A stretch of 64,000 nucleotides of DNA, taken from contig JAKPGJ010000049.1 in assembly GCA_029550965.1 (NCBI GenBank), positions 1 through 64,000 of the forward strand, written 5' to 3'. The notes beneath the pieces are model-generated. The model had not been told where the DNA came from. It ran no database searches and was given only the letters and a program-made list of their open reading frames with translations. The stretch comes from Bacillota bacterium. GTDB lineage: Bacteria > Bacillota > Clostridia > Oscillospirales > CAG-382. The position numbers and the translations under genes were made by a program. The stretch's first letter is position 1, and every line of letters starts with the position of its first letter. Shown in pieces: positions 1-7,994 of this stretch.

Positions 1-248
1 ATCGCAGACAGATAAGAGAAACTCGAACCGTAATAAAGCGGAATTTTTCTTCCGGTTACCAGGATAAAGCATAATGTTGCCAGACCGCTGGCGAAAATGG
101 TGGTTGAAACGTGGAAACCTGTAATCAACGCAACGGTTACCGTGGCCGGGAACATGACGATTACCTGTTGAAGCGCGTAAAGAAGCAGTTTCACAGGGGA
201 TGGACGCTCGTCCGGTAGATAGCCGATTGTTTGATTCTGCTTGTCCAT
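1..248 (-). CDS. pyrP: Uracil permease (NCS2 family), N-terminal fragment cut by the window edge
   Basis: Reading leftward from an ATG at 248, about 82 residues are present before the window ends. They begin MDKQNQTIGYLPDERPSP and continue into a hydrophobic segment containing LLYALQQVIVMFPATV and a second one ending near LVTGRKIPLYYGSSFSY. This opening matches the NCS2 uracil:proton symporter family (UraA/PyrP), a plasma-membrane importer of uracil. A ribosome site (AAAAGGAG on the minus strand, about 255-262) sits just upstream. The gene follows pyrR by 31 bases in the same direction, the usual pyrR-pyrP order, so it should be under the pyrimidine attenuator upstream of pyrR. The C-terminal part lies outside the window. 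Confidence 0.88.
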   Translation of the reverse strand, partial: MDKQNQTIGYLPDERPSPVKLLLYALQQVIVMFPATVTVALITGFHVSTTIFASGLATLCFILVTGRKIPLYYGSSFSYLSA

Positions 249-279
249 AAATGTAAATCTCCTTTTGTTTTAGAATATT

Positions 280-816
280 CTATTTTTGATAAATACAAAC
301 GTTCGTCTCGCCGTCGTACTCTTCCATATGTACGACGATGACTTCGCTCAACGAGGTGGGCAGATTCTTGCCGACATAGGTTGGCTTGATGGGAAGTTCA
401 GCATGGCCTCTGTCAATCAGAACCGCAAGCTCCACTTTCGCAGGGCGTCCAAGCTGTATAACCGCTTCCAGTGCCGCACGCGCGGTTCTGGTGGTAAAGA
501 TAACGTCGTCTACAAGAACGACCTTTTTCCCGACAACCGAAAACGGGACTTTCGTCGCGTTGAGCACCGGCTCTTTGGCGATTGTCGTCAAATCGTCCCG
601 GTATAACGTAATGTCCAGCTCGCCGACGTCGATGTCCGCATTCTCAATCAGCTTGATGTTTCTCGCGATTCTTTGCGCGATTGGAACGCCTCTTGTCTTG
701 ATGCCGATCAGACAAAGGTTTTCCGTGCCGTGATTTTTCTCAACAATTTGGTGAGAAATCCGCATCAGCGCACGGCTGACATCTGACTCGTTCATAACTT
801 CCGATTTAAACTGCAT
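280..816 (-). CDS. pyrR: Bifunctional pyr operon attenuation regulator / uracil phosphoribosyltransferase PyrR
   Basis: The 178-residue protein has the length and the PRPP-binding motif of PyrR: VVLVDDVIFTTRTA at residues 99-112, followed by the typical LIDRGHAELPI segment. In Firmicutes PyrR binds pyr leader RNA when UMP is high and favours transcription termination; it also has weak uracil phosphoribosyltransferase activity. The start at 816 is preceded by GAGG (about 825-828) and lies 15 bases after a terminator hairpin that forms part of a recognisable PyrR leader (831-926). The uracil permease gene follows directly. No other pyr biosynthesis gene is visible here, so this looks like an autoregulated salvage/uptake unit. 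Confidence 0.96.
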   Translation of the reverse strand: MQFKSEVMNESDVSRALMRISHQIVEKNHGTENLCLIGIKTRGVPIAQRIARNIKLIENADIDVGELDITLYRDDLTTIAKEPVLNATKVPFSVVGKKVVLVDDVIFTTRTARAALEAVIQLGRPAKVELAVLIDRGHAELPIKPTYVGKNLPTSLSEVIVVHMEEYDGETNVCIYQK

Positions 817-830
817 AGCCGAATCCTCAC

Positions 831-862
831 AAAAAAATGACCTTGTCAGCAGACAAGGTCAT
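831..862 (-). terminator. Attenuator terminator of the pyrR leader
   Basis: On the minus strand an 11-bp perfect stem (ATGACCTTGTC / GACAAGGTCAT, arms 852-862 and 837-847, 4-base loop) is followed by seven T residues. It lies between the PyrR-binding element and the pyrR start codon. The 5' arm can pair instead with GCAAGGTTAT from the binding element (898-907; ten pairs including G-U), giving a mutually exclusive antiterminator. This is the classical arrangement for pyr attenuation. Confidence 0.85.
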
Positions 863-901
863 ACCAATGCCATAGTATGATACATCATGATGTATGAATA
901 A

Positions 902-926
902 CCTTGCCGGCAGCTCTGTACCGCGC
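902..926 (-). promoter_or_regulatory. Putative PyrR-binding RNA element (anti-antiterminator)
   Basis: The transcript reads GCGCGGUACAGAGCUGCCGG followed by CAAGG. It resembles the PyrR-binding loop, in which a CAGAG core is closed by a stem and followed by GGCAAGG. The 3' GCAAGG part overlaps the antiterminator arm that pairs with the attenuator's 5' stem. PyrR-UMP binding here would block the antiterminator and permit termination. The core departs from the commonest AGAGAGG form, so this is assigned by position and partial consensus. Confidence 0.65.
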
Positions 927-948
927 TTAAAAGTTATTTGTTTTCATT

Positions 949-977
949 ACTGTATCACAGATTGAAACAGAAAGCAA
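949..977 (-). promoter_or_regulatory. Sigma-A-type promoter for pyrR-pyrP
   Basis: On the minus strand, TTGCTT (972-977) and TACAGT (949-954) are 17 bases apart. Transcription would start around 940, just before the PyrR-binding element. Confidence 0.6.
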
Positions 978-1020
978 TACCTTTTTTCGCAAAACCTAAA
1001 ATTTTTTTCAGCGGCTATCT

Positions 1021-2469
1021 TTACGCCATCGCCAACTGCTTTATTCTTTTGCGTTTTTCGATTGATTTTAGAACAAAACCGATTGCCAGCAAAATAACGC
1101 CCAAAACCGCCGCAACCGCGCTGACGACGGTTAGAACACCGACGATCGGTTCGGCGAACTGAACGATAAACTCTGTCGGGAAGTAGGACGACAGCCAGGA
1201 AAGAAGGTATTGATATAATACCGAACACACGAATATCACGATGCCTGCGGCCGCGACGGGCGCGCCGGTGTAGAACAGGGCGTATGATATCCGTTTATTG
1301 ATCAATCCCAACGCAACGGCAATCAGGATAATCAAAACGATCAGCACTGCGATAAACCAATCCGAGCAGAAGAACCGGATCAGCGCGTATCCGAAAGAAT
1401 CCTCGGCGCCGGTGATGCTCTTTTCCGAAAGCAGATCCAGCAGTTCTTCGTTGTTCTCCTCGAGATACTTCTGCATATATTTGTAATCCACTTCGAGCAG
1501 CTGAATGCCGATGGTTTTCTCGATGATTTCCTCATGCTCTTTCAAAAAGCCGATAATTTCGGAAGCGTCCACCAGTTTTTCCTGACTGCCCGAGCGCAGA
1601 ATCTCGACCGCTTTCGATGACTTTTTCGCCAAAAATCCCTGAAAATCCAGTCTGTCGATCAGTTTTTCCACTTCGCTCAAAGAGATCGGGTTCACCAGCT
1701 CTCTTTGGTCGATCATGCTGTAAACGGCTTCCGCCAGCGTGGCGTTTTCGGGAATATCCTTGCCGTATTTTTCGGCTAAGGTTTTAAGCCCGATGATGCC
1801 GTCGGCTTTGATTTCCTTATATTCTACGTTGTTAAAAGCCGCCTTGAGCCGGTCTTCGGTAAAGGCGAACCGGATAAACAACTGCGAAATCAATACGACG
1901 GAAAAAGCAAATAAAAACAGCGATAAAAGAACCGAGCATACGGCCTGCACCGCGCCGGGGCTTTTTTTCTTTTTCAACTCGGCTGCGTCCGCGATCATAA
2001 GGTCTGGAAAAGGCTGCGTCAAAACGCTCTGCGCGGGCGCGCCCTCGTCCGTTTCAAACTCTTTGGGCCTGAACTCAAACGCCTGCTCCGCGGCCGGCGT
2101 TTGTACTTTCTGTTCCGCCGGTTCCGCGCCCGCTTCGGGGACGGTTTTTTCTTCGTTGACTTCAGCCGGGACTTCTTCTGGCTGACCGGCTTCTTCCGCA
2201 TTGCCGGTTTCCATGATATCGACGCTTTCTTCGGCAACGATTATCTCATCGGGAACGACTATGACGCGATCAACCGTATCCGAAGGATTCTGCGCGCCGG
2301 CTTCAGCTTCGGCGATATCCTCCGGCGGTTTTGCTTCGCCGGACTGTGCAGGAGCGGTCTGCGCTTCCGTTTTCGTCTGCATCTCCCGCGGCTTTTTTAA
2401 TTTCGTGCCGCAGTTGCTGCAAAACACGTCCTCGTCGTCCGTCCTGTATCCGCAATTATGGCAATACAA
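1021..2469 (-). CDS. Zinc-ribbon membrane protein of unknown function
   Basis: The 482-residue protein opens with a zinc ribbon: two CxxC pairs, CHNCG at 3-7 and CSNCG at 17-21. An acidic Glu/Ala/Pro-rich linker follows to about residue 160, then a hydrophobic segment near 178-205. A mostly soluble stretch leads to three further membrane segments in the C-terminal third (around IAVLIVLIILIAVALGL, GIVIFVCSVLYQYLL and VLGVILLAIGFVL). This layout is common in uncharacterised Firmicutes membrane proteins with a cytoplasmic N-terminal zinc ribbon. The start lies 12 bases after the glycerate kinase stop, suggesting co-transcription without indicating a role. I do not recognise a specific family for the rest of the protein. 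Confidence 0.75.
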   Translation of the reverse strand: MYCHNCGYRTDDEDVFCSNCGTKLKKPREMQTKTEAQTAPAQSGEAKPPEDIAEAEAGAQNPSDTVDRVIVVPDEIIVAEESVDIMETGNAEEAGQPEEVPAEVNEEKTVPEAGAEPAEQKVQTPAAEQAFEFRPKEFETDEGAPAQSVLTQPFPDLMIADAAELKKKKSPGAVQAVCSVLLSLFLFAFSVVLISQLFIRFAFTEDRLKAAFNNVEYKEIKADGIIGLKTLAEKYGKDIPENATLAEAVYSMIDQRELVNPISLSEVEKLIDRLDFQGFLAKKSSKAVEILRSGSQEKLVDASEIIGFLKEHEEIIEKTIGIQLLEVDYKYMQKYLEENNEELLDLLSEKSITGAEDSFGYALIRFFCSDWFIAVLIVLIILIAVALGLINKRISYALFYTGAPVAAAGIVIFVCSVLYQYLLSWLSSYFPTEFIVQFAEPIVGVLTVVSAVAAVLGVILLAIGFVLKSIEKRKRIKQLAMA

Positions 2470-2481
2470 AGCGATACCTCC

Positions 2482-3606
2482 CTATCTTTCTTTTACCGTT
2501 TTTATAAGCGTAAAAATGTTCCGTACCGTATCGTATAAATCCCTTTCCGCGCGGGACGGGTCAAACGGGGCCGCGTAATGAACCGCGGAAAACGCGGCGG
2601 AAACGCCCTTTTCAAATACGGCTTCGTAGCCGTCCTCAAGCTGCCCCGCGATCAGGATGAGAGGTATGCCGTACTGACCAGCGGTTTCGCCGATTCCGCA
2701 GATGACCTTGCCGTTCGCGGTTTGTTTGTCAGCCTTGCCCTCTCCGCTTATTATATAGTCGGCGTTTTGTATGATTCTGTCAAACTGAATGGTTTTTAAT
2801 AATAGCTTGATGCCGCTTTCGATTTTTACGTTTAAAAATCCGGCAAGTCCGGCGCACATGCCGCCCGCTGCTCCGCCGCCTTTCAGGTTCAGAACATCGC
2901 TGCCGGTACATGCCCGAATGCATTCCGCAAAACGGCGCAGGTTGCCGTCCAGCCGCTCGAAATCCGCGCCGGTCACGCCTTTCTGTCCGCCGTAAACATA
3001 CGTCGCGCCCTCCCGGCCGCACAACGGGTTCTCCACATCGCAGGCGATGGTGAAAGCGCACTCCTTGAGGGCGGGATGCATAGAATCGGTTTCGATTTTA
3101 AATAATTCAGCGAGCCCGTTTCCGTTCGGCTTGATCGGTTCGCCCGCCTTGTTTAGGAAACGCACGCCCAAAGCCGCCAGCGCGCCGACGCCGCCGTCGT
3201 TGGTCGCGCTTCCGCCGAGCCCTATGATAAAACGCCGGCAGCCCTTTTCGATCGCGTCCAAAATCAACTCGCCGGTGCCGAACGTCGTCGCTTCGCCGGC
3301 GTTCTTTTCCTTTATTAGCGTCAGCCCGGAAGCCTGCGCCATTTCGATCACCGCGGTTTGGTCGGGCAGAATAGCGTACGCCGCTTCAACCTTTCCGAAA
3401 TCGGGCGATGTTACGGTTGCCCGCGCCATCCTTCCGCCCAGCGCGGCATAATACGCTTCCGCGGTGCCCTCGCCGCCGTCCGCGATGGGCACGCAGACAA
3501 CCTGCGCGTCCGGAAAGACCGCTTTGACAGCTTTTTCCGCTGTCCTGCACGCCTGCATGCTGGTCAGGCTTCCTTTGAATGAGTCAAACGCCGCTACTAC
3601 CTTCAT
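2482..3606 (-). CDS. glxK: Glycerate kinase
   Basis: The 374-residue protein is full length for the type I (GarK/GlxK) glycerate kinase family, which phosphorylates D-glycerate with ATP and feeds lower glycolysis. Diagnostic segments are the N-terminal AFDSFKGSLTS at 5-15, IADGGEGTAEA near 41-51, TFGTGELILDA, and IGLGGSATNDGGVGAL near 128-143. The 2-kinase versus 3-kinase product cannot be decided from these motifs. It precedes the zinc-ribbon gene by 12 bases and is divergent from the MFS gene at 3777. The gene symbol is by family, not by proven orthology. Confidence 0.93.
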   Translation of the reverse strand: MKVVAAFDSFKGSLTSMQACRTAEKAVKAVFPDAQVVCVPIADGGEGTAEAYYAALGGRMARATVTSPDFGKVEAAYAILPDQTAVIEMAQASGLTLIKEKNAGEATTFGTGELILDAIEKGCRRFIIGLGGSATNDGGVGALAALGVRFLNKAGEPIKPNGNGLAELFKIETDSMHPALKECAFTIACDVENPLCGREGATYVYGGQKGVTGADFERLDGNLRRFAECIRACTGSDVLNLKGGGAAGGMCAGLAGFLNVKIESGIKLLLKTIQFDRIIQNADYIISGEGKADKQTANGKVICGIGETAGQYGIPLILIAGQLEDGYEAVFEKGVSAAFSAVHYAAPFDPSRAERDLYDTVRNIFTLIKTVKER

Positions 3607-3719
3607 AATATCCCGCTAAAATTCATTATTGTTCAATAAATGTTTGCTTTATTGTATCATATTCATTCATAAAAATAAAGAATAAAATTTCGATTTTCAT
3701 GAAAAATGATACATCGTTC

Positions 3720-3748
3720 TTGAAAATAACGGCAATACATGGTATAGT
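3720..3748 (+). promoter_or_regulatory. Sigma-A-type promoter for the MFS/GDPD transcript
   Basis: TTGAAA (3720-3725) and TATAGT (3743-3748) are separated by exactly 17 bases. They lie 28 bases before the MFS start codon, which has its own AGGAG at 3765-3769. Confidence 0.75.
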
Positions 3749-3776
3749 GAATAAAGTATTTTACAGGAGTATATGC

Positions 3777-5068
3777 ATGAAACTAAATTACAAGCGCACG
3801 TTTCTGATCGGCTTTGCTTTTCTCTCGATTTCAGCTTTCTGGCAACTTTATGACGGCATTGTTTCCCTGATGCTGAAAAACACGTTCAGCTTCGGAGACG
3901 CGCTGACGGGCTTTATTTTGGCGCTGGACAACATCCTTGCCATTTTCCTTTTGCCACTGTTCGGTACGTTGTCGGACAGAACCAAGACGCGATTCGGCAA
4001 AAGAATGCCCTATATCGTCATCGGAACCGCTGCGGCGGTTGTCTCCATGATGTTCCTGCCCTACGCGGACAAGACGCAAAACCTTACGCTGTTTCTGGTT
4101 TCTTTAGGCGTCGTTCTTTTCGCGATGAGTACATACCGCTCCCCCGCCGTGGCTTTGATGCCGGACCTGACCCCGAAACCGCTGCGCTCGAAAGCGAACG
4201 CGGTCATCAATCTGATGGGCGCGGCCGGCGTGGGGTTTGCGCTGGCGATGACCGCGCTGCTCGTGAAGTCCGAGAACGGAAAAGCCGACTACACCTATGT
4301 TTTCGCGTCGGTCGCCGCCGTTATGGTGATTTCTATCGTCGTTCTCGTTCTTACGATCAACGAAAACAGGCTTGCCGCGGAAATGGCGGACGAACTCAAA
4401 GACGATGCGGTTGACGAGGAAAAAGCAGACCCCGGCAAGAAGCAAAAACTGCCGCGCGACGTTTTTAAAAGCCTTGTATTTTTGCTGTCCTCCGTTTTTT
4501 TATGGTTTTTTGCGTACAACGCGGTTTCCTCTACTTATTCGCGCTATATTAGTTCTGTATTCGGCATTACGGACGGCGGTTTTGCGAAAAGTCTGCTGAT
4601 CGGAACGGTCGCCGCGGTCGTCAGCTATATCCCGATCGGTATTTTTCAAGCAGGCTGGGCAGAAAAAAGATTATATTAATCGGGCTGATTACGATGACCG
4701 CCGCGTTTACGGTCGCGAGTTTTATCAACAGCTACAATGCCGCGATGTATCTCGCGCTGGTCGCCGTCGGATTCGGCTGGGCTGCGATTAACGTCAACTC
4801 CTACCCGATGGTTGTCGAGATGAGCAAGGGCTCGGATATCGGACGATATACCGGACTGTACTATACCTTTTCGATGTCCGCGCAGGTTGCGACGCCGATT
4901 CTTTCCGGTTTGCTAATCGATTATCTGCCGATTGGATATAAAGTGTTATTCCCCTACGCCGCCGTTTTTTCCGCGCTTGCAATTGTGACCATGTGCTTTG
5001 TCAGACACGGCGACGCGAAGCCGGAACAGAAAAGCAGTTTGCTGGAACACATAGGCGGGGACGACTAA
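3777..5068 (+). pseudogene. MFS sugar transporter (SLC45/GPH-like) interrupted by a single-base frameshift
   Basis: The start is the ATG at 3777, seven bases after AGGAG; an in-frame upstream ATG at 3699 has no such support. The N-terminal part has a GTLSDRTKTRFGKRMPYI loop typical of SLC45/GPH-type sugar-proton or sugar-cation symporters, and several membrane spans. The frame stops at 4679 after GIFQAGWAEKRLY. The remainder is read in another frame and reaches a stop at 5066-5068. Adding one T to the run at 4642-4646 changes the junction to GIFSSRLGRKKIILIGL, the expected cytoplasmic loop and next helix, and gives one 430-residue protein. As written the gene is broken. Sequencing or assembly error is as likely as real inactivation, since both halves are otherwise well preserved. 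Substrate unknown; a glycoside or sugar is plausible from the family and the mannosidase downstream. Confidence 0.85.
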
Positions 5069-5875
5069 ATGTGGGCTTTGCTTGTAGTTCTATTCGTCTG
5101 TTGCATATACCTTTATCTGATAAAGCCGAACCGGCGCAGAGCGGAAGCGGCCTTTTTCGCAAAGCAGATGTACGCGCACAGAGGTTTGCACGACGATGAG
5201 AACGGCATACCGGAAAACTCGCTGCCGGCGTTTAAGCACGCGATGGAAAAAGGGTACGGCGTCGAGCTGGACGTTCAGCTGACCGCCGATAATGTTCCGG
5301 TGGTTTTCCACGACGAGAATCTTCTTCGCATGTGCGGCGTTGACAAAAACGTACGCGAGGTCACCTGTCAAGAGCTAAAAGAATACAGACTGAAAAACAC
5401 CGAGGAAAGAATCCCGCTTCTGACCGAAGTCCTCGAGCTGCTCGGGCAAACCCCGATTCTCTGCGAAATTAAGACCTACCCGAACAAAAACCTTGCGGTC
5501 TGCGCGGCAGTCGCCGACACGCTGAAAAAGCACAACTGCAGCGTATGTATCGAGAGCTTTAACCCGCTGGCGGTGCGGTATTTTAAGAAGCATATGCCCG
5601 AGATCGTCCGCGGACAGCTGTCGATGGATTTTTCAAAATCAGACGCCGGCATATCGCCGCTTACGAAGGTTTTGCTGCAAAACCTGCTCTTTGACTTTTA
5701 CGCAAAGCCGGACTTTATCGCTTTCCAGCATACGGATAAAAAATGCTTTTCTTTTTCATTGTGCAGAAAGCTGTATCAGCCGTTCTGCTTCGCCTGGACA
5801 GTGATTTCTCCTGCCGAAGCAGAAAAGGCGAAACCCTATTTCGATACGGTTATTTTTGAAAGATACTTACCCTGA
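5069..5875 (+). CDS. Membrane-anchored glycerophosphodiester phosphodiesterase
   Basis: The 268-residue protein starts with one transmembrane helix (about residues 2-19, ALLVVLFVCCIYLYLI). A GDPD domain follows with YAHRGLHD near residue 31, ENSLPAF, and VELDVQLTADNVPVVFHDE. These supply the catalytic His pair and the metal-binding Glu/Asp of the family. Such enzymes hydrolyse glycerophosphodiesters from phospholipids or teichoic acids to glycerol 3-phosphate and an alcohol. The ATG directly follows the TAA of the MFS gene, so the two are co-transcribed. The second family His is in VVFHDE. The catalytic domain is on the C-terminal side of the single helix; whether it faces the cytoplasm cannot be settled from the sequence. 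Confidence 0.9.
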   Translation: MWALLVVLFVCCIYLYLIKPNRRRAEAAFFAKQMYAHRGLHDDENGIPENSLPAFKHAMEKGYGVELDVQLTADNVPVVFHDENLLRMCGVDKNVREVTCQELKEYRLKNTEERIPLLTEVLELLGQTPILCEIKTYPNKNLAVCAAVADTLKKHNCSVCIESFNPLAVRYFKKHMPEIVRGQLSMDFSKSDAGISPLTKVLLQNLLFDFYAKPDFIAFQHTDKKCFSFSLCRKLYQPFCFAWTVISPAEAEKAKPYFDTVIFERYLP

Positions 5876-5891
5876 CGGAAAGGAAAATCTT

Positions 5892-6836
5892 ATGCTTAAA
5901 AAGAATATCATCTCTACGCTTTTAATATCTGCCCTGCTGCTGGCCGGCTGCGCGAATAATGGAGAAAACGGCAGCGCGAGCAGCGCGCAAAACGAAACTT
6001 CATCCGCAGAGAGCGAGGTTGCAGAAGTGAGAACGCCCGATTTCACAAACCTGACATACGACAACGGTTCCGGCAGAATGGGCGATACAGACGGACCGGC
6101 GTATGTCGTATATTCTAAAAAAGGATTCAACAAAGCGACGGTCGACATCCGCTTAAGCGCCGTGGAAGTCAAAAACGTCAAAAAGAACAACCGGTTCGTC
6201 AACGCGTACATCTTCCTCGGCATCGACGTTTACGACGCCAACGGCTATTGGATTAACTGCGCCGACGCGGGTTTGTGCTATTCCGGCAGAAACGGATACT
6301 GGCATTTGTTCTATAACATCTATAAGCCCAAGACCGAAGGCGCGCAGAGCTGGTATGAATCCAAAGTCAAACTTGACGCCAGCCACGACTACCGTCTGAT
6401 TCTGGATTCCTCCGAAGAGGACAAAAAAGTAATCATTACCATCTATGACCTGACCGACGACAAGGTTGCGGACAGCAAGGAGTTCGGCATCGCGCATTCG
6501 CTTGCCAGCGGAGCGAACACCTCGTTTCTCCAGAATTACGCGCTGGACTACCCCGAGGATGTCAAGTTCGACACGAAAGGAAACCCCTCGGCGAACGATT
6601 GGGTTGAAATCACGCTTTTTAACACCGATCAGGGTCTTTATATGAAAAACGTCGAGATTACCCGAGCGACCCTGGCAAACGGCGACAACGAGGTTGACTG
6701 GACGGAGGAACATACGTCGAACAGAGCAATGTGGCCCGATAAAAACATCGCGATTGACTATGAGGTCGTGAAGGTCTATAAGGAATCCTTTGATAACGCG
6801 TTCACGGTCACGTTCGACATGAACAGAAGAAAATGA
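5892..6836 (+). CDS. Secreted lipoprotein of unknown function
   Basis: The chosen start at 5892 gives a lipoprotein signal peptide, MLKKNIISTLLISALLLAGC, with a LAGC lipobox (Cys20). The longer in-frame start at 5856 would place charged residues before it. The mature part begins with an Asn/Ser/Glu-rich linker, then a region rich in beta-type sequence with many aromatic residues and Asp/Asn (for example NGYWHLFYNIYKP and VDWTEEH), suggesting a beta-sandwich or glycan-binding fold. This is inference, as no known family motif was recognised. It sits 16 bases after the GDPD gene and its stop overlaps the next start by ATGA, so it belongs to the same transcript. Confidence 0.75.
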   Translation: MLKKNIISTLLISALLLAGCANNGENGSASSAQNETSSAESEVAEVRTPDFTNLTYDNGSGRMGDTDGPAYVVYSKKGFNKATVDIRLSAVEVKNVKKNNRFVNAYIFLGIDVYDANGYWINCADAGLCYSGRNGYWHLFYNIYKPKTEGAQSWYESKVKLDASHDYRLILDSSEEDKKVIITIYDLTDDKVADSKEFGIAHSLASGANTSFLQNYALDYPEDVKFDTKGNPSANDWVEITLFNTDQGLYMKNVEITRATLANGDNEVDWTEEHTSNRAMWPDKNIAIDYEVVKVYKESFDNAFTVTFDMNRRK

Positions 6837-7327
6837 GCGGTATGTTTGTGATAAAAGAGAATCTGCCGTTCGGAGAGAACTATCTTTCATACACCCTTTC
6901 CGAAGACGCGGCCGAATGCTTTATGATTTTTACCGGCGAAGCATCCGATGAAAACAAGGTCAAACTCAATCAGATTCTTGCGGAGCGGTACGGCGTCGTG
7001 AACAGCGTTTTCGGAATCCGGCCTGCCTACGAAATTGTGAGAATCACCGCCGGACGCTGGCATTGCCCGAAGTGCGGCGTCGATATCGTGCAGAGCAGCG
7101 CCGATTTGACGCGTTTTTCGGTCATTACCGCCGACGGCGATGTCATGGGCGAGGTATACAGGCAGGACGTCGCCGACGTCGTGCAGACAATGCAGCTGCT
7201 GAACGCCGGCGGATGCCCGGTCTGCGAAAGCTGGGACGACGGGGTCGGCAACCGGTGTTCCTCCGTCGGCTGGGGCAAAGCCGAATTTTTCTATAAAAAC
7301 TGCAGACTGATAACAAAAAAGAATTGA
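6833..7327 (+). CDS. Small protein with two Cys pairs, unknown function
   Basis: This 164-residue cytoplasmic protein has no signal peptide or membrane segment. It has two CxxC pairs, CPKC near residue 77 and CPVC near residue 130, followed by another Cys, so a zinc site is likely. The region between the pairs is predicted to be mixed alpha/beta. The start codon overlaps the lipoprotein stop (ATGA), implying translational coupling with that surface protein. I do not recognise the family. Confidence 0.65.
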   Translation: MSGMFVIKENLPFGENYLSYTLSEDAAECFMIFTGEASDENKVKLNQILAERYGVVNSVFGIRPAYEIVRITAGRWHCPKCGVDIVQSSADLTRFSVITADGDVMGEVYRQDVADVVQTMQLLNAGGCPVCESWDDGVGNRCSSVGWGKAEFFYKNCRLITKKN

Positions 7328-7352
7328 AAAATAGAAGTTTGCGTGTTAGATT
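7324..7352 (+). promoter_or_regulatory. Possible promoter before mntP
   Basis: TTGAAA (7324-7329) overlaps the preceding stop codon and is followed after 17 bases by TAGATT (7347-7352). The -10 is imperfect. The interval to mntP is only 67 bases and shows no manganese riboswitch fold. Confidence 0.4.
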
Positions 7353-7394
7353 AAAAGAACGTATTTTTGATAAGAAAGGCGATTTTTTCGCAAA

Positions 7395-7973
7395 ATGACG
7401 CTTTACGACCTGTTTTTTCTATCCGTCGCGCTGGCGATGGACGCGTTCGCGGTATCGGTATGCAAAGGATTTACGTTACGGAAAATCAATTTCGGCAATG
7501 CCGTCACCGTCGGTTTATATTTCGGCGTTTTTCAGGCCATAATGCCGTTTTTCGGGTTTCTGCTCGCCAACCTTTTCAGCGAACAGATACAGGGTTTTGA
7601 CCATTGGGTGGCGTTTGTCCTGCTGGGCGCGCTCGGCGTTAAAATGATCATCGAGGCCGTTCAGGAAAAAGAAGAATGCTGCGATATGGACTGCGGCAGT
7701 ATCCGCTTTCGGGTCATGCTGCCGCTCGCGGTCGCAACCAGCATCGACGCGCTTGCCGCGGGCATTACGCTGCGGCTGAAAGGAAACGTCGATATTCTGG
7801 CGGCTATTGCCATCATCGGCGTCGTCACCTTTATCATCTGCGCGCTCGGCGTCTGGATCGGCCACATCTTCAGCGTAAAATTTCAGAAGAAGGCGGAAAT
7901 CGCCGGCGGCGTCATTTTGATCCTGCTCGGCGTTAAAATACTGTTGGAGGATTTGGGATTTATTTCTTTTTAG
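7395..7973 (+). CDS. mntP: Manganese efflux pump MntP
   Basis: The 192-residue protein has six predicted membrane helices and the two MntP signature repeats: SVALAMDAFAVSVCKG near residues 10-25 and VATSIDALAAGITL near 115-128. Each carries the conserved acidic residue used in Mn(II) export. The central loop holds a Cys pair (EECCDMDC), which is unusual but lies in the variable cytoplasmic loop. No yybP-ykoY type leader is visible in the short upstream interval. It sits between the lipoprotein group and the mannosidase, with no functional link apparent. Confidence 0.94.
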   Translation: MTLYDLFFLSVALAMDAFAVSVCKGFTLRKINFGNAVTVGLYFGVFQAIMPFFGFLLANLFSEQIQGFDHWVAFVLLGALGVKMIIEAVQEKEECCDMDCGSIRFRVMLPLAVATSIDALAAGITLRLKGNVDILAAIAIIGVVTFIICALGVWIGHIFSVKFQKKAEIAGGVILILLGVKILLEDLGFISF

Positions 7974-7994
7974 CAGAATTGCGGGTGAACAGTT

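Noticed and set aside
7328-7394. yybP-ykoY manganese riboswitch before mntP
   Set aside because: The interval is only 67 bases, AT-rich, and lacks the conserved paired helices.
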